A DNA stretch of 64,000 bases from JANQTF01 sp041741415 (lineage in GTDB: Bacteria > Bacteroidota > Bacteroidia > J057): assembly GCA_041741415.1 (NCBI GenBank), contig JBGSKC010000077.1, forward strand, positions 38,676 through 102,675, read 5' to 3'. Under the pieces are notes generated by a model. The model ran no database searches and had not been told where the DNA came from. It saw only the letters and a program-made list of their open reading frames with translations. The position numbers were made by a program, and so were the translations under genes. Below, in pieces: positions 1 through 8,753 of the stretch (within the stretch, counting starts at the first letter, position 1; every line of letters begins with the position of its first letter).

Positions 1-969
1 ATAGGGCTTGTCATCGATAATCACGCAGGCATTGGGCGAAATCGACACCTCGCAATCGGTGAAGGCATAAAGGGCATCCATCGTCACCTCCGGCGAAACG
101 CCTGGGGCGATTTCCACTTCCACCTCCACTTCCTGGGCGGTGTTGTCCACCACCTTTTTGACCTTGATTTTCCCTTTGTCGGTCGCCTTTACGATCGACT
201 CAATGAGCGTGGAAGTCGTGACGCCGTAGGGCAGATCTTTGACATGCAGGGTGGCCTTGTCAATAATCTCGATGCGGGCGCGCACCCTCACTTTGCCTCC
301 CCTTCCACCGCCCTGGTAATGCCCGGCATCAATCATGCCTCCGGCAGGGAAATCAGGAATGAGGCGGGTCGTTTGGCCGCGAAGAATGGCAATGGCCCCT
401 TCGCACAGCTCAATGAAGTTGTGGGGCAGAATTTTGGTCGAAAGGCCCACCGCAATCCCGTCTACGCCCTGGGCGAGAACGAGTGGAAACTTCATGGGCA
501 GGGCAATGGGCTCCCTTTTCCGCCCGTCGTAGGAGGCTTGCCAGTCGGTGATTTTGCCATTAAACCCGACGTCGAGGGCAAACTTGGACAGCCTGGATTC
601 GATGTAGCGGGGTGCAGCAGCTGAATCGCCGGTGCGCACATCGCCCCAGTTGCCCTGGGTGTCGATGAGCAAATCTTTCTGGCCGAGGTTCACGAGGGCA
701 TCCCCAATGGCAGCATCGCCGTGGGGGTGGTATTGCATCGTTTGCCCGATGACGTTGGCCACTTTATGGAAGCGCCCGTCATCCATCTCCTTCATGGCAT
801 GCAGGATACGCCGCTGAACGGGCTTCAGCCCATCCATGAGCAGCGGCACCGCCCGCTCCAGAATGACGTAGGAGGCGTAGTCGAGAAAATAGTTTTCGTA
901 CATCCCCGAAATGGGGAGCGTGCCGGGTTCAACGCCCCCGGCGGGTGTTACACTGCCATTCGACTCCAT
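1..969 (-). CDS. parC: DNA topoisomerase IV / gyrase subunit A, 5' part only
   Basis: Type IIA topoisomerase A subunit, which cuts and rejoins DNA. Only the first 323 codons lie in the window; the gene continues past base 1. The start is the ATG at 967-969. The translation has the family landmarks: LKPVQRRILHAM near residues 48-59, the quinolone-region motif HPHGD at 81-85, and AAPRYIESRLS with the catalytic tyrosine at residue 122. The residue after HPHGD, where fluoroquinolone-sensitive enzymes usually have Ser, is Ala87. ParC and GyrA cannot be separated firmly on the N-terminal half; the rather divergent N terminus and the Bacteroidota habit of naming this form topoisomerase IV make ParC my preference. 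Confidence 0.85.
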   Translation of the reverse strand, partial: MESNGSVTPAGGVEPGTLPISGMYENYFLDYASYVILERAVPLLMDGLKPVQRRILHAMKEMDDGRFHKVANVIGQTMQYHPHGDAAIGDALVNLGQKDLLIDTQGNWGDVRTGDSAAAPRYIESRLSKFALDVGFNGKITDWQASYDGRKREPIALPMKFPLVLAQGVDGIAVGLSTKILPHNFIELCEGAIAILRGQTTRLIPDFPAGGMIDAGHYQGGGRGGKVRVRARIEIIDKATLHVKDLPYGVTTSTLIESIVKATDKGKIKVKKVVDNTAQEVEVEVEIAPGVSPEVTMDALYAFTDCEVSISPNACVIIDDKPY

Positions 970-1091
970 ATTCCTCGCTGAACTTCAAGACTTGTCCGAA
1001 TAATGAGGCGCTAAGATAGGAGGAGGAATTGGATTCCGCAAACCATTTGCCAAATTAATTAGCAAATTCTCAAAAAATTAGGCCCACCTGC

Positions 1092-1877
1092 CTACAATTC
1101 CATGATCTCGATGTTGCGGAAGGCCACAGGGTGACTTTCGCTTTGGAGCGAAATCCAGCCCTTGCCCAGTGGCGTACCATCAGGGCCGGCAGCCGGGTAG
1201 GCCGGAGAAATGGCCCCGCCGCCCACCTGAGGCTTGGTGTAGGTGAGCACAGTGTCGCCCTCCACGATGTGGCGAATAAGGGAATCAGCAAACACTTCCA
1301 CCATCACATTTACCCAGCCATCGCCGGGATAAGTTTTGGAATTTGAAACAAAGCAATGATCTGTGCGGAGCTCGCCATCCATCACCACGTTGGTGCCGGG
1401 TGTGCAGAGATTGGCTGTTGTGCGCTCGCCAGAGTCGCGCCCGCCGAGCAGTTGCACCTCGATGCAAAGAGGAAAATCCTGCTCCACAGCCATGCTGTTG
1501 GGGTCCTGGCAATGCACCATGATGCCGCTGTTGCGCCAGGCCCAGTCGGGCCCGGCCGTGGCTTGCTCCCCAAAGAATCGATATTGCATCCGGAAGCGGT
1601 AGCTGGAGTAGGGGCTTTTGTAAAATAAATGGCCAAAACGGTCTGCAAACTCGCCCTCATAGCCTTCATACCCGACTGTGATCGCGCTGTCTGTTATCCG
1701 GAAGGTGTTGGCGTAGTTGTCGCCCAGGGCGTGGCCCCGGATTTTGGGGGTCCAGCCTTCCATGGTTTTGCCGTCAAACAGGGAAACCCAGGCGGGAGCG
1801 GCGGGCTCCTCTTTGGCTGCGGGCTGACAAGCCCAGACAATGGTAACAAGGATGAGAGTGGCGAGTAGGTGACGCAT
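1092..1877 (-). CDS. DUF1080 (3-keto-disaccharide hydrolase fold) lipoprotein
   Basis: A 261-residue exported lipoprotein. A short hydrophobic signal ends in the lipobox VWAC (Cys16), followed by a charged and proline-rich linker. From about residue 30 the motif WVSLFDGKTMEGWTPK opens a DUF1080 domain, a concanavalin-like beta sandwich; NSGIMVH near residue 115 and the closing HPVAFRNIEIMEL are typical of the family. Members are known or presumed to act on 3-keto sugars or related glycans at the cell surface of Bacteroidota. The gene is on the opposite strand to the GT117 gene and shares no obvious operon. Family assignment is firm; the substrate is unknown. Confidence 0.85.
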   Translation of the reverse strand: MRHLLATLILVTIVWACQPAAKEEPAAPAWVSLFDGKTMEGWTPKIRGHALGDNYANTFRITDSAITVGYEGYEGEFADRFGHLFYKSPYSSYRFRMQYRFFGEQATAGPDWAWRNSGIMVHCQDPNSMAVEQDFPLCIEVQLLGGRDSGERTTANLCTPGTNVVMDGELRTDHCFVSNSKTYPGDGWVNVMVEVFADSLIRHIVEGDTVLTYTKPQVGGGAISPAYPAAGPDGTPLGKGWISLQSESHPVAFRNIEIMEL

Positions 1878-1917
1878 AGGGGTGAGAGTTGATAAAGAGC
1901 AATTAGCTCAAATTTTT

Positions 1918-2430
1918 TCAGGATCCTGTCCTGCCGGAGGCGGAAAGAACTTCCAGGAATCGCTTTTCCAGTTCGGGCACCGTGTGGGCGAAAGCCTGAA
2001 TGGCTTCCAGGCGGCTTTGGAGCCAGGAGGATTCGGGGTTATGAGCGAGGGCAGAGATGGCGCAGGCCATCACGATTTTTCTGCCTCCTTCGACTTTCAG
2101 ATACTGCTCTCTCAGCATCAGGCGCTGGAGCCGGGGAATTTCGAGGGACTCGATGCTGCTGGCAGCCATGAGGATCTCCACAACCTCCCGGCCGAGCAGG
2201 GCCTGGGTGGTATCGCGGGAAATATGCTGCTCAAAAAAAGGGAAATACAGCCCGGCAATGGGAAGTTTGTCCCCTTCATTCGCTTCCCTGATCAAAATAG
2301 AAGCTGTGTGCAGCCCAACGGAAAGGGCGAGCCTGCCATCCTCCCACCGGGCCTCCGGGGCATGATCGCTGAGGTAGCGGGTGGCTTCCACGAAATTGGA
2401 AAGTGCCTTGGAGGAGTGCGGGGCTTTCAT
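1918..2430 (-). CDS. hypothetical protein, 170 aa
   Basis: Unrecognised soluble protein, predicted mostly helical, without signal peptide or membrane segment. I use the ATG at 2428-2430; a TTG two codons upstream is open but less likely. The coding sense is supported by the absence of an alternative gene and by good codon texture. It stops 40 bases before the DUF1080 start on the same strand, so co-transcription is possible. Its 5' end faces the GT117 gene, about 107 bases away, and the gap would hold two divergent promoters. No catalytic motif is visible. Confidence 0.6.
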   Translation of the reverse strand: MKAPHSSKALSNFVEATRYLSDHAPEARWEDGRLALSVGLHTASILIREANEGDKLPIAGLYFPFFEQHISRDTTQALLGREVVEILMAASSIESLEIPRLQRLMLREQYLKVEGGRKIVMACAISALAHNPESSWLQSRLEAIQAFAHTVPELEKRFLEVLSASGRTGS

Positions 2431-2465
2431 GCGCAAAAGTTACGAAATCCGGCAATGGATTTTGC

Positions 2466-2473
2466 TAATTTTG
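2466..2473 (+). promoter_or_regulatory. Bacteroidota -7 element before GT117 gene
   Basis: TAATTTTG matches the Bacteroidota -7 consensus TAnnTTTG exactly and lies 64 bases before the ATG of the GT117 gene. No convincing -33 TTG stands at the expected distance, so this is a tentative site. Confidence 0.35.
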
Positions 2474-2537
2474 AACCCGTTAGCTACTTCCGGGTATTCC
2501 GAGTGCCCTTTCGATTGATTATCCTCCACCCTCCGAC

Positions 2538-5500
2538 ATGACTTCCTACCAACGCATCAACAACCTCGCAGGCTGGGCCATTTTTGCTGTGGCGCTTGTT
2601 GTTTATCTGCTCACGGTGGCCCCGACGGCGAGCTTTTGGGACTGTGGCGAGTTCATTGCCTGTGCCAATGAGTTGGAAGTAACCCACCCGCCCGGCGCAC
2701 CGCTTTTTCTGCTCATGGGCCGGATCATGGCCATGCTGGCCATCGGTTCGGAAAATGTGGCCTGGATGGTGAACCTCCTTTCTGTGCTGGCAGGCGCCTT
2801 TACTACGCTCTTCACCTTCTGGTCCACCACCATGCTGGCCAGCAAGGGCCTGGCAAACTTCGACTGGGACGAAGCCTCCAAAACCTGGACCGCAATGGGT
2901 GCCGGGGCGGTGGCAGGCCTCGTTTGCACCTTTGCAGATTCGGTCTGGTTCAATGCCGTGGAAGCGGAAGTATATGCCATGAGCGGCTTTTTCACCGCGA
3001 TTGTATTCTGGCTCATGCTCAAATGGGAGGCCCGCGCCGACCAACCCGATCACCTCAAGTGGATTTTGCTCATCGCCTACCTCATGGGGCTCTCTACCGG
3101 GGTTCACCTCCTGAACCTGCTCACGGTGCCAGCCCTGGCATTGATGTACTTTTTCCGCAAATATCCCTTTTCCATCAAAGGACTTCTGAGCACCCTGGGC
3201 ATTTCCGTGGCCATTCTTGCCGCCATTCAATATGGAATTCTTCAGTATTCCATTTCCCTTGCCCGCTCCGCAGAGTTGATCTTTACCGGCACCCAAACCC
3301 GGGAAGGCGTGGTAACAGGTGGCTTGGGCCTGCCGCAGGGAACCGGCTCACTCGTGCTGATTTTCCTGGTGGTTCTGAGCCTCGTTTTACTGATCATCTA
3401 CAGCCAGCGCAGGCAAAAGGTCGTGCTGAACACCGTTTTGCTCGCCCTGACCCTCGTGCTCATCGGCGCATCGAGCTACACAACCATTTACATTCGCTCC
3501 AATGCCGACCCCGCCATTGACATGAACAACCCCGAAAACGTGTTCACCTTCCTCTCCTACATGCGGCGGGAACAATACGGCGACCGGCCTCTGGTTTACG
3601 GACCGATGTACAACGCAGCGTTGGTGCGCGAAGACGATGGCAGCCCTGTACGGGAGTCGAAGGGAATGAAATTCATGGTCATGGACAACTCCGGCCGCTA
3701 CGTGGAGGATGTGGAGGAGTTTGATTATCAGTATGATGAGGAAGTGTTGTTTCCCCGAATGTATGAGCCCAGCCGGTACAACAGCGGCCCCTATGGCTAC
3801 ATCAACTATGTGAGTAAAAAGGGCGAAGACCCCCGCAATCCTGCCGACGACAAACCCACCCGCCTGGAAGACCTGATCTTTTTCCTTGACTACCAGATCG
3901 GCCACATGTACCTGCGCTACTTCATGTGGAATTTTGCCGGGCGGGAAAGCGACCTGCAGGACGACCGCTGGGAATCGGGCCTGGAGATGAACAGAGAAGC
4001 GAATGCGACAGCAGCAGAAGGGGAAAACAAGGGGAAGAATCACTATTTTTTCCTTCCCTTGTTTCTCGGTGTGCTGGGCCTCGTGTGGCAGTCAAATGTA
4101 AAAAAACAGGATGCTGCGATCCTGGCTCTGCTGTTTTTCTTCACAGGCATTGCCATTGTGCTGTATCTCAACCAGTATCCCGGCCAGCCCCGCGAGCGGG
4201 ATTACAGCTATGCCGGTTCTTTCCAGGTGTTCAGCATCTGGGTAGGGTTGGGAGTAGTGTTTCTGGCTGATGTGCTGCGGAAATGGGTGGGAAGGCTCAG
4301 CCATTGGGTGGCCCTTGGCCTGGCCCTGGCTGCTCCGGTCCTCATGGCCGCCCAAAACTGGGACGACCACACCCGTGCCGGGCGCTGGATCGATATTGAA
4401 TTCGCCAAAAACCTACTCGATTCCTGCGCTCCCAATGCCATTCTCTTCACCGGCGGCGACAACGATACCTTTCCACTCTGGTATGTGCAGGAGGTGGAAG
4501 GCTACCGGACAGACGTGCGGGTGGTGAACCTGGAACTGCTCATTTCCGACTGGTACATCGACCAGATGAAAGAACCGAAAAACCAGTCGGAGGCCCTGCC
4601 CATTACCATGGAGCGAAAAGACTACCTCGGAGACCAGAGCATGGTGATTTATGGCTTTGGTGATCAACAAATTACCTTGCCCGTTGACCTCGAATCCTGC
4701 GTTGCCAACGGCGTTCTGAGCCTGGAAGAAGCGGCCCTTGCTGATGAAAAAATGGTCTGGGATTTTCAAGGCAGGCCAGGTGGATACATTTTGCGGAAAG
4801 ACTCCGTGATCATCAACATCCTGCGCAATGTGGCCCGCGACGGCTGGAAGCGGCCCGTTTACTTCGGAAACACCATGCCGCAGGATAATTACGCCAGCCT
4901 GACGCCCTATTTCCGCAATGAGGGCCTCGCCTACCGCGTCATTCCCCTGAAAAAATCCGAACAAACCATCAACGACGAGTTCTACGGCACCCTCCGCCCT
5001 GACATCATGGAGCAGCGGCTCATGGAGCAGTTCAAGTTCACCGGCCTGAACGACCCCGGAGTGTATTTCGACGAACACATCCGCGACGTGATCATCGCCA
5101 ACTACCGAAACGGCTTCTACCGGCTGGCAGCCACCTATGCCGGTGAGTTTGCCTGGCGAGATTCCATGGTGCAGTTCCTTCAAACCGGTATCGACTCAGC
5201 AGCGGCTCCTTCCGACAGCCTGCAAATCCGTATCCAGGCACTGGATAGTGAAATGGAAGAACTTCGCGAGTCTGTGGTTCGGGCACTCGAAGCCAGCGAA
5301 GAACGAATTCCGACGGCTGTCATTCCCCAAAACAACCTCTACCTGCTGCTGCGCCAGGCAACAGTGCTGGCTACAGTCCGCGCTGAGGAACCCCTTGCTA
5401 CGGCCTATGCTACGCTGGAAACCCGGGGGCTCTCCCAGCTTGCCGCGCTCGCTGCCAATGGAGCAGAAGTCAACCCGCGCTCCCTGCCCTTCCAGGCCAT

Positions 5501-5633
5501 GCTCTATGTGATGCAGTTTCACCTCGATCGCGGCGACGAAGCCGCCTTCCAGCGGGTGGCAACCCAGGTGGATTCCCTCATGGGCTTTGCCGTGAGCGAG
5601 GAATTCAGAAAGCAGGCCCAGCCGGGACAATAA
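2538..5633 (+). CDS. GT117/DUF2723 polytopic membrane glycosyltransferase-like protein
   Basis: A 1031-residue inner-membrane protein. The N-terminal third is a run of hydrophobic helices beginning at residue 13, with the DUF2723 signature TVAPTASFWDCGEFIACA followed by HPPGAPLF. Acidic FWDCGEF in the first loop is the equivalent of the catalytic aspartate loop in GT-C enzymes. More membrane helices follow around residues 495-600, and a large periplasmic C-terminal domain fills the rest. The family (related to human TMEM260) is associated with protein O-mannosylation, and Bacteroidota members probably glycosylate exported proteins; the bacterial role is inference. Length is normal for the family. 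A short gap of 54 bases separates it from rlmB. Confidence 0.85.
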   Translation: MTSYQRINNLAGWAIFAVALVVYLLTVAPTASFWDCGEFIACANELEVTHPPGAPLFLLMGRIMAMLAIGSENVAWMVNLLSVLAGAFTTLFTFWSTTMLASKGLANFDWDEASKTWTAMGAGAVAGLVCTFADSVWFNAVEAEVYAMSGFFTAIVFWLMLKWEARADQPDHLKWILLIAYLMGLSTGVHLLNLLTVPALALMYFFRKYPFSIKGLLSTLGISVAILAAIQYGILQYSISLARSAELIFTGTQTREGVVTGGLGLPQGTGSLVLIFLVVLSLVLLIIYSQRRQKVVLNTVLLALTLVLIGASSYTTIYIRSNADPAIDMNNPENVFTFLSYMRREQYGDRPLVYGPMYNAALVREDDGSPVRESKGMKFMVMDNSGRYVEDVEEFDYQYDEEVLFPRMYEPSRYNSGPYGYINYVSKKGEDPRNPADDKPTRLEDLIFFLDYQIGHMYLRYFMWNFAGRESDLQDDRWESGLEMNREANATAAEGENKGKNHYFFLPLFLGVLGLVWQSNVKKQDAAILALLFFFTGIAIVLYLNQYPGQPRERDYSYAGSFQVFSIWVGLGVVFLADVLRKWVGRLSHWVALGLALAAPVLMAAQNWDDHTRAGRWIDIEFAKNLLDSCAPNAILFTGGDNDTFPLWYVQEVEGYRTDVRVVNLELLISDWYIDQMKEPKNQSEALPITMERKDYLGDQSMVIYGFGDQQITLPVDLESCVANGVLSLEEAALADEKMVWDFQGRPGGYILRKDSVIINILRNVARDGWKRPVYFGNTMPQDNYASLTPYFRNEGLAYRVIPLKKSEQTINDEFYGTLRPDIMEQRLMEQFKFTGLNDPGVYFDEHIRDVIIANYRNGFYRLAATYAGEFAWRDSMVQFLQTGIDSAAAPSDSLQIRIQALDSEMEELRESVVRALEASEERIPTAVIPQNNLYLLLRQATVLATVRAEEPLATAYATLETRGLSQLAALAANGAEVNPRSLPFQAMLYVMQFHLDRGDEAAFQRVATQVDSLMGFAVSEEFRKQAQPGQ

Positions 5634-5635
5634 AA

Positions 5636-5668
5636 TTGAGGACAAACGGCGGCTTCTGAGTACCTTGC
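5636..5668 (+). promoter_or_regulatory. Bacteroidota-type promoter of rlmB
   Basis: TTG at 5636-5638, a 22-base spacer and TACCTTGC at 5661-5668 resemble the -33/-7 pair of the phylum. The predicted start of transcription falls near 5675, which leaves a short leader and supports the ATG at 5688 over the TTG at 5676. Confidence 0.5.
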
Positions 5669-5687
5669 GGCCCATTTGAGCCCAGGT

Positions 5688-6422
5688 ATGACAGAAGACA
5701 TCATTTACGGAATTCACCCGGTGCGCGAAGCCATTGACGCTGGCCGCCCGGTGGAAAAATTGCTCATTCGCCAGGACATGGCCCCTGAGCGCATGGGCGA
5801 ATGGCGACGGCTGGCCAAGGAAATCGACATTCCCATGCAAATGGTGCCGGAGATCAAGCTGCGGAAATTGTCGAATAACGGCAACCACCAGGGCGTTGTC
5901 GCAATGCTCTCCGCCGCCGCCTACCACGACCTCGAAACCACCCTGCTCCGCCTTCAGGAAGAGGGAAAAACCCCCATGCTGGTCATGCTGGATGGTGTGA
6001 CCGACGTTCGCAACTTCGGGGCCATAGCCCGCAGCGCCGAATGCCTGGGTGCCCAGGCGGTCATTTTGCCCTCCACCGGCGCAGCCACCCTCTCCTCCGA
6101 TGCCGTGAGGGCCTCCGCAGGAGCGCTCCACCACCTGCCCGTTGTGCGGGTGCAAGACCTCGTGGATGCTGTCCTGATCATGCAAGCCTATGGCATTCGG
6201 ACCGTGGGCCTCAGCGAAAAAGGCCAGGCCACTCTCTGGGAGGTGGATTTGAAGGTGCCTACCTGTCTGGCAATGGGTTCGGAGGAAAAAGGCCTTTCCC
6301 CCCGCCTGCTCCGGCGGGTGGAAGAACTGGTAAACATTCCCCTGAAAGGACAGGTCGGTTCGCTCAATGTGTCGGTTGCTGCCGGCATTGCCCTGGCCGA
6401 AGCTGCCCGCCAGCGCGGCTGA
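5688..6422 (+). CDS. rlmB: 23S rRNA (guanosine-2'-O-)-methyltransferase RlmB, TrmH/SpoU family
   Basis: SpoU-type methyltransferase of 244 residues that 2'-O-methylates 23S rRNA (G2251 in E. coli numbering). An N-terminal substrate-binding domain starts with IIYGIHPVREAI. The SPOUT catalytic domain carries the three family motifs: DGVTDVRNFGAIARSAE near residues 100-116 (with Asn and Arg), the middle LAMGSEEKGLSP, and the terminal NIPLKGQVGSLNVSVAAGIAL that forms the trefoil knot. I chose the ATG at 5688, four codons inside a longer TTG-initiated frame, because of the promoter just upstream. The CoA-transferase gene follows 25 bases later. Confidence 0.92.
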   Translation: MTEDIIYGIHPVREAIDAGRPVEKLLIRQDMAPERMGEWRRLAKEIDIPMQMVPEIKLRKLSNNGNHQGVVAMLSAAAYHDLETTLLRLQEEGKTPMLVMLDGVTDVRNFGAIARSAECLGAQAVILPSTGAATLSSDAVRASAGALHHLPVVRVQDLVDAVLIMQAYGIRTVGLSEKGQATLWEVDLKVPTCLAMGSEEKGLSPRLLRRVEELVNIPLKGQVGSLNVSVAAGIALAEAARQRG

Positions 6423-6447
6423 CCTCATTTTCCGATTAATCTCTTGT

Positions 6448-7527
6448 ATGAACACAGCCCCATTCCAGGGTTTGCTCGTGGTAGAACTGGCCTCGGTGCT
6501 GGCAGGCCCCTCTGTGGGGATGTTTTTCGCAGAACTTGGTGCCCGCGTCATCAAGGTGGAAAACAAGCGAACCGGCGGAGACGTGACCCGCGCCTGGAAA
6601 ATGCCCCAGGAAGATGTTTCACAGCCCGCCTCCGCCTACTACCACAGTGTGAACTGGGGCAAGGAAGTTCATTTTCTGGACCTGGAGGAGGAAACAGACA
6701 GGCTTCAGGTGCTGCAATGGATCGGGGAGGCAGATGTGGTGGTGGCGAATTTTAAGCCCGGATCGGCGGGCAGCCTGGGCATGGACGAGGCCAGCCTGCG
6801 CGCTTTGAATCCGAAGCTCATTTATGCCTCCGTATTTGCCTACACCGAACACGACCCAAGACCAGGCTTTGATGCTGTGATCCAGGCGGAAACGGGCTGG
6901 ATCTACATGAATGGCGAGCCCGACGGGAAGCCAGTCAAGCTGCCTGTCGCCCTCATGGATGTGCTGGCGGCGCACCAACTCAAGGAAGGCATTCTGGTGG
7001 CCCTCTGGCAGCGGGCAGCAAGCGGCCATGGCTGTGGGGTTTCTGTTTCATTATTTGATACCGGCGTGGCCTCACTGGCCAATCAGGCAAGCAATTACCT
7101 TCATGCCGGCATTCTGCCCCGGCGGCAGGGCAGCCGCCACCCCAACATTGCGCCCTATGGCGACATGCTCCTCACCAAAGATGGCCAGTGGGTGATGCTC
7201 GGCATCGGCACCCAGCGGCAATGGGAGGCATTTTGCCAGCTCATCGGGCGGGCGGAGCTCCTGAGCGACCCGCGCTTCGCCACCAACGCCCTGCGCCTCG
7301 CCAACCGGGATGCCATGCTCATTCCGCTGGAAGAAGCAGTGGCAGCTATTTCCCTCGAAACCCTCATGCAAGGTGCCACCCGGGCGGGCATTCCCCTCGC
7401 ACCCATCCAACATCTGGAGCAGGTATTTTCTTTGCCACAGGCCCGGGAGCTCATTCTTCCGCAAACAGAAGCCGATGGCAGCATTAGCTACCGCGTAAAA
7501 TCTGTTGTGTTTCGTCTCTCCCCCTGA
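6448..7527 (+). CDS. Family III CoA-transferase (CaiB/BaiF)
   Basis: A 359-residue protein that moves CoA between carboxylic acids. Landmarks are the opening GLLVVELASVLAGPSVGMFFAELGA, GARVIKVEN, the VVVANFKPG segment and Asp171 in PVALMDVLAAH, the expected position of the catalytic aspartate that forms the acyl anhydride. The family is usually slightly longer (about 380-400). The longer open frame starting at 6367 would overlap rlmB, so I take the ATG at 6448. Bacteroidota commonly keep one such gene with no pathway context; the acyl substrate cannot be told from the neighbours. Confidence 0.85.
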   Translation: MNTAPFQGLLVVELASVLAGPSVGMFFAELGARVIKVENKRTGGDVTRAWKMPQEDVSQPASAYYHSVNWGKEVHFLDLEEETDRLQVLQWIGEADVVVANFKPGSAGSLGMDEASLRALNPKLIYASVFAYTEHDPRPGFDAVIQAETGWIYMNGEPDGKPVKLPVALMDVLAAHQLKEGILVALWQRAASGHGCGVSVSLFDTGVASLANQASNYLHAGILPRRQGSRHPNIAPYGDMLLTKDGQWVMLGIGTQRQWEAFCQLIGRAELLSDPRFATNALRLANRDAMLIPLEEAVAAISLETLMQGATRAGIPLAPIQHLEQVFSLPQARELILPQTEADGSISYRVKSVVFRLSP

Positions 7528-7570
7528 TTGTTTTTTGGGTCGATTTGACCCGGAAAAAAATCTGAAAAAA

Positions 7571-7757
7571 ATAATCTCCCCGTGATCCGGGCAAACCAGC
7601 TCTTCGTAGATCGGCGGAATTCGGTTCAAGCCCAGACAACCACACCCTGCCCATCCCGGGCGGGGAGGTTGTCTCCTAGTTAGTTGATCGAAGAAGATGA
7701 CCAGGGGGTTATGCAGACGGAACAGCCAGGCAAGCCATGCCTGGCTGTCGTCTTTTT
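7571..7757 (+). ncRNA. candidate structured small RNA, 6S-RNA-like architecture
   Basis: The gap between two convergent genes can fold into one long interrupted hairpin followed by a strong terminator. Pairings I can trace are ATAA 7571-7574 with TTAT 7709-7712, CCCC 7578-7581 with GGGG 7704-7707, TCTTCG 7601-7606 with CGAAGA 7689-7694, ATC 7610-7612 with GAT 7686-7688, AGACAACC 7634-7641 with GGTTGTCT 7667-7674, and an apical CCCTGCCC/GGGCGGGG stem. A large central bubble lies at 7613-7633 opposite 7675-7685. Total length to the end of the T-run is about 187 nt. A long stem with a central bubble and this size are what 6S RNA has; the family assignment is inference, the folding potential is seen directly. 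Confidence 0.5.
7716..7757 (+). terminator. Rho-independent terminator
   Basis: ACAGCCAGGCA and TGCCTGGCTGT pair perfectly across a five-base loop (7733-7737), extended by AGACG/CGTCT after a two-base bulge. CTTTTT follows on the + strand. It can end the candidate small RNA and also the CoA-transferase transcript. Confidence 0.75.
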
Positions 7758-7771
7758 AGCTGGCGAGTGGA

Positions 7772-8611
7772 TCAGAATTTCCGCCCGATGCGATATACCC
7801 GCGCGGCATTTTCACCCCGGAAAGCGGCTTTGTCCTCGGGCGACCAGCTCTGAGTCCATTGATCTGCCAGGCCTTTCACCCTGCCGTACTCACCTGCGAG
7901 GAGGCATACGGGCCAATCTGAGCCATAGAGCAGGCGGTTGTGGCCAAATGCTTCGGCGAGAACCTCCAGCACGGGAAGGCATTGCTCGTAGGTCCAGTGC
8001 TGCCAGTCGGCTTCGGTCACGAGGCCTGAGACTTTCACGGAAACATTAGGCGATTCAGCCAACGCACGGATATTGGCTTCCCAGCCCCGGAAATGCCCGC
8101 TGCGGAGGTAGGGCTTGGCGGCGTGGTCAAGCACAAAGCGCTGATCGGGCAGCAGGCCCACAAGGTCGAGGACAGCAGGTAGCTGGTGCGGAAAAACGAG
8201 CAAATCAAAGGAATAGCCCTGCCTGCCGAGGAGCGAAATGCCGCCAATGACGTCGGGCCGGAGGAGAAACGCCGGGTCGGGCTCGGCCTGAACAATGTGA
8301 CGGAAGCCCAGCAATTTCTCAAAAGACGCAAGGGCTTCGAGCTGTGCTTCGAGGTCATTTGCCCGGAGATCGACCCAGCCCACCACGCCAGCAATCCACG
8401 GGTATTGCGCAGCGAGACCGAGCAAAAAATGCGTTTCCTCCAGGCTGCTGTCTGCCTGCACTGCGATACAGCCGTCGATACCGCTGGCTTTCAGAAGCGG
8501 CAAAAGGTCATCCGGCAAAAAATCACGGCGCAGAACCTGCATGTCATCCGAGATCCAGGTGTCACGCTGAGGCTGATAGTGCCAGAAATGCTGGTGAGCG
8601 TCGAGTATCAT
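7772..8611 (-). CDS. Amidohydrolase family 2 (L-fuconolactonase-like)
   Basis: A 279-residue TIM-barrel hydrolase of the COG3618 type. MILDAHQHFW supplies the HxH metal-site motif at residues 6-8. Further family marks are GVVGWVDL, FRHIVQ, FVLDHAAKP with the barrel histidine, VSVKVSGL and RLLYGSDWPVC with the late aspartate. The reading frame stays open far upstream through the tRNA, so the ATG at 8611 is the only sensible start. Close relatives hydrolyse sugar lactones such as L-fuconolactone or L-rhamnonolactone; no sugar genes surround it, so the substrate is open. Confidence 0.85.
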   Translation of the reverse strand: MILDAHQHFWHYQPQRDTWISDDMQVLRRDFLPDDLLPLLKASGIDGCIAVQADSSLEETHFLLGLAAQYPWIAGVVGWVDLRANDLEAQLEALASFEKLLGFRHIVQAEPDPAFLLRPDVIGGISLLGRQGYSFDLLVFPHQLPAVLDLVGLLPDQRFVLDHAAKPYLRSGHFRGWEANIRALAESPNVSVKVSGLVTEADWQHWTYEQCLPVLEVLAEAFGHNRLLYGSDWPVCLLAGEYGRVKGLADQWTQSWSPEDKAAFRGENAARVYRIGRKF

Positions 8612-8651
8612 GGTGACAGAGATGGCAGTTGGGATCGTCTTTGACTCCGGT

Positions 8652-8693
8652 CCCGGTTCTCGTTTCCCGGTTCTCATTTCCCGGCTCCCTCTT
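8652..8693. repeat. three degenerate 14-bp tandem units
   Basis: Units begin at 8652, 8666 and 8680 with the shared core CCCGGTTCTC or CCCGGCTCCC followed by a T-rich end. The reverse complement (GAGAACCGGG/GGGAGCCGGG) reappears near 53,370-53,450 and 56,085-56,265, so this is a member of a dispersed repeat family. Confidence 0.65.
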
Positions 8694-8704
8694 CCCGCAG
8701 GCCC

Positions 8705-8746
8705 AAAAGAAAAATCCCTTCTGAACTCCGGGAATTCAAAAGGGAT
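8705..8746 (-). terminator. terminator after tRNA-Phe
   Basis: ATCCCTT at 8714-8720 pairs with AAGGGAT at 8740-8746. On the - strand the hairpin is followed by TTTTTCTTTT, as expected for a rho-independent end to the tRNA transcript. Confidence 0.65.
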
Positions 8747-8753
8747 CTGTGGG

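Noticed and set aside
5196..6566. 456-codon frame antisense to the GT117 and rlmB genes
   Set aside because: It crosses the boundary between two well-supported + strand genes and has no family signature.
7537..7551. GGGTC/GACCC inverted repeat after the CoA-transferase stop, considered as its terminator
   Set aside because: The T-run is on the 5' side and an A-run on the 3' side in either direction, so it does not have the form of a rho-independent terminator.
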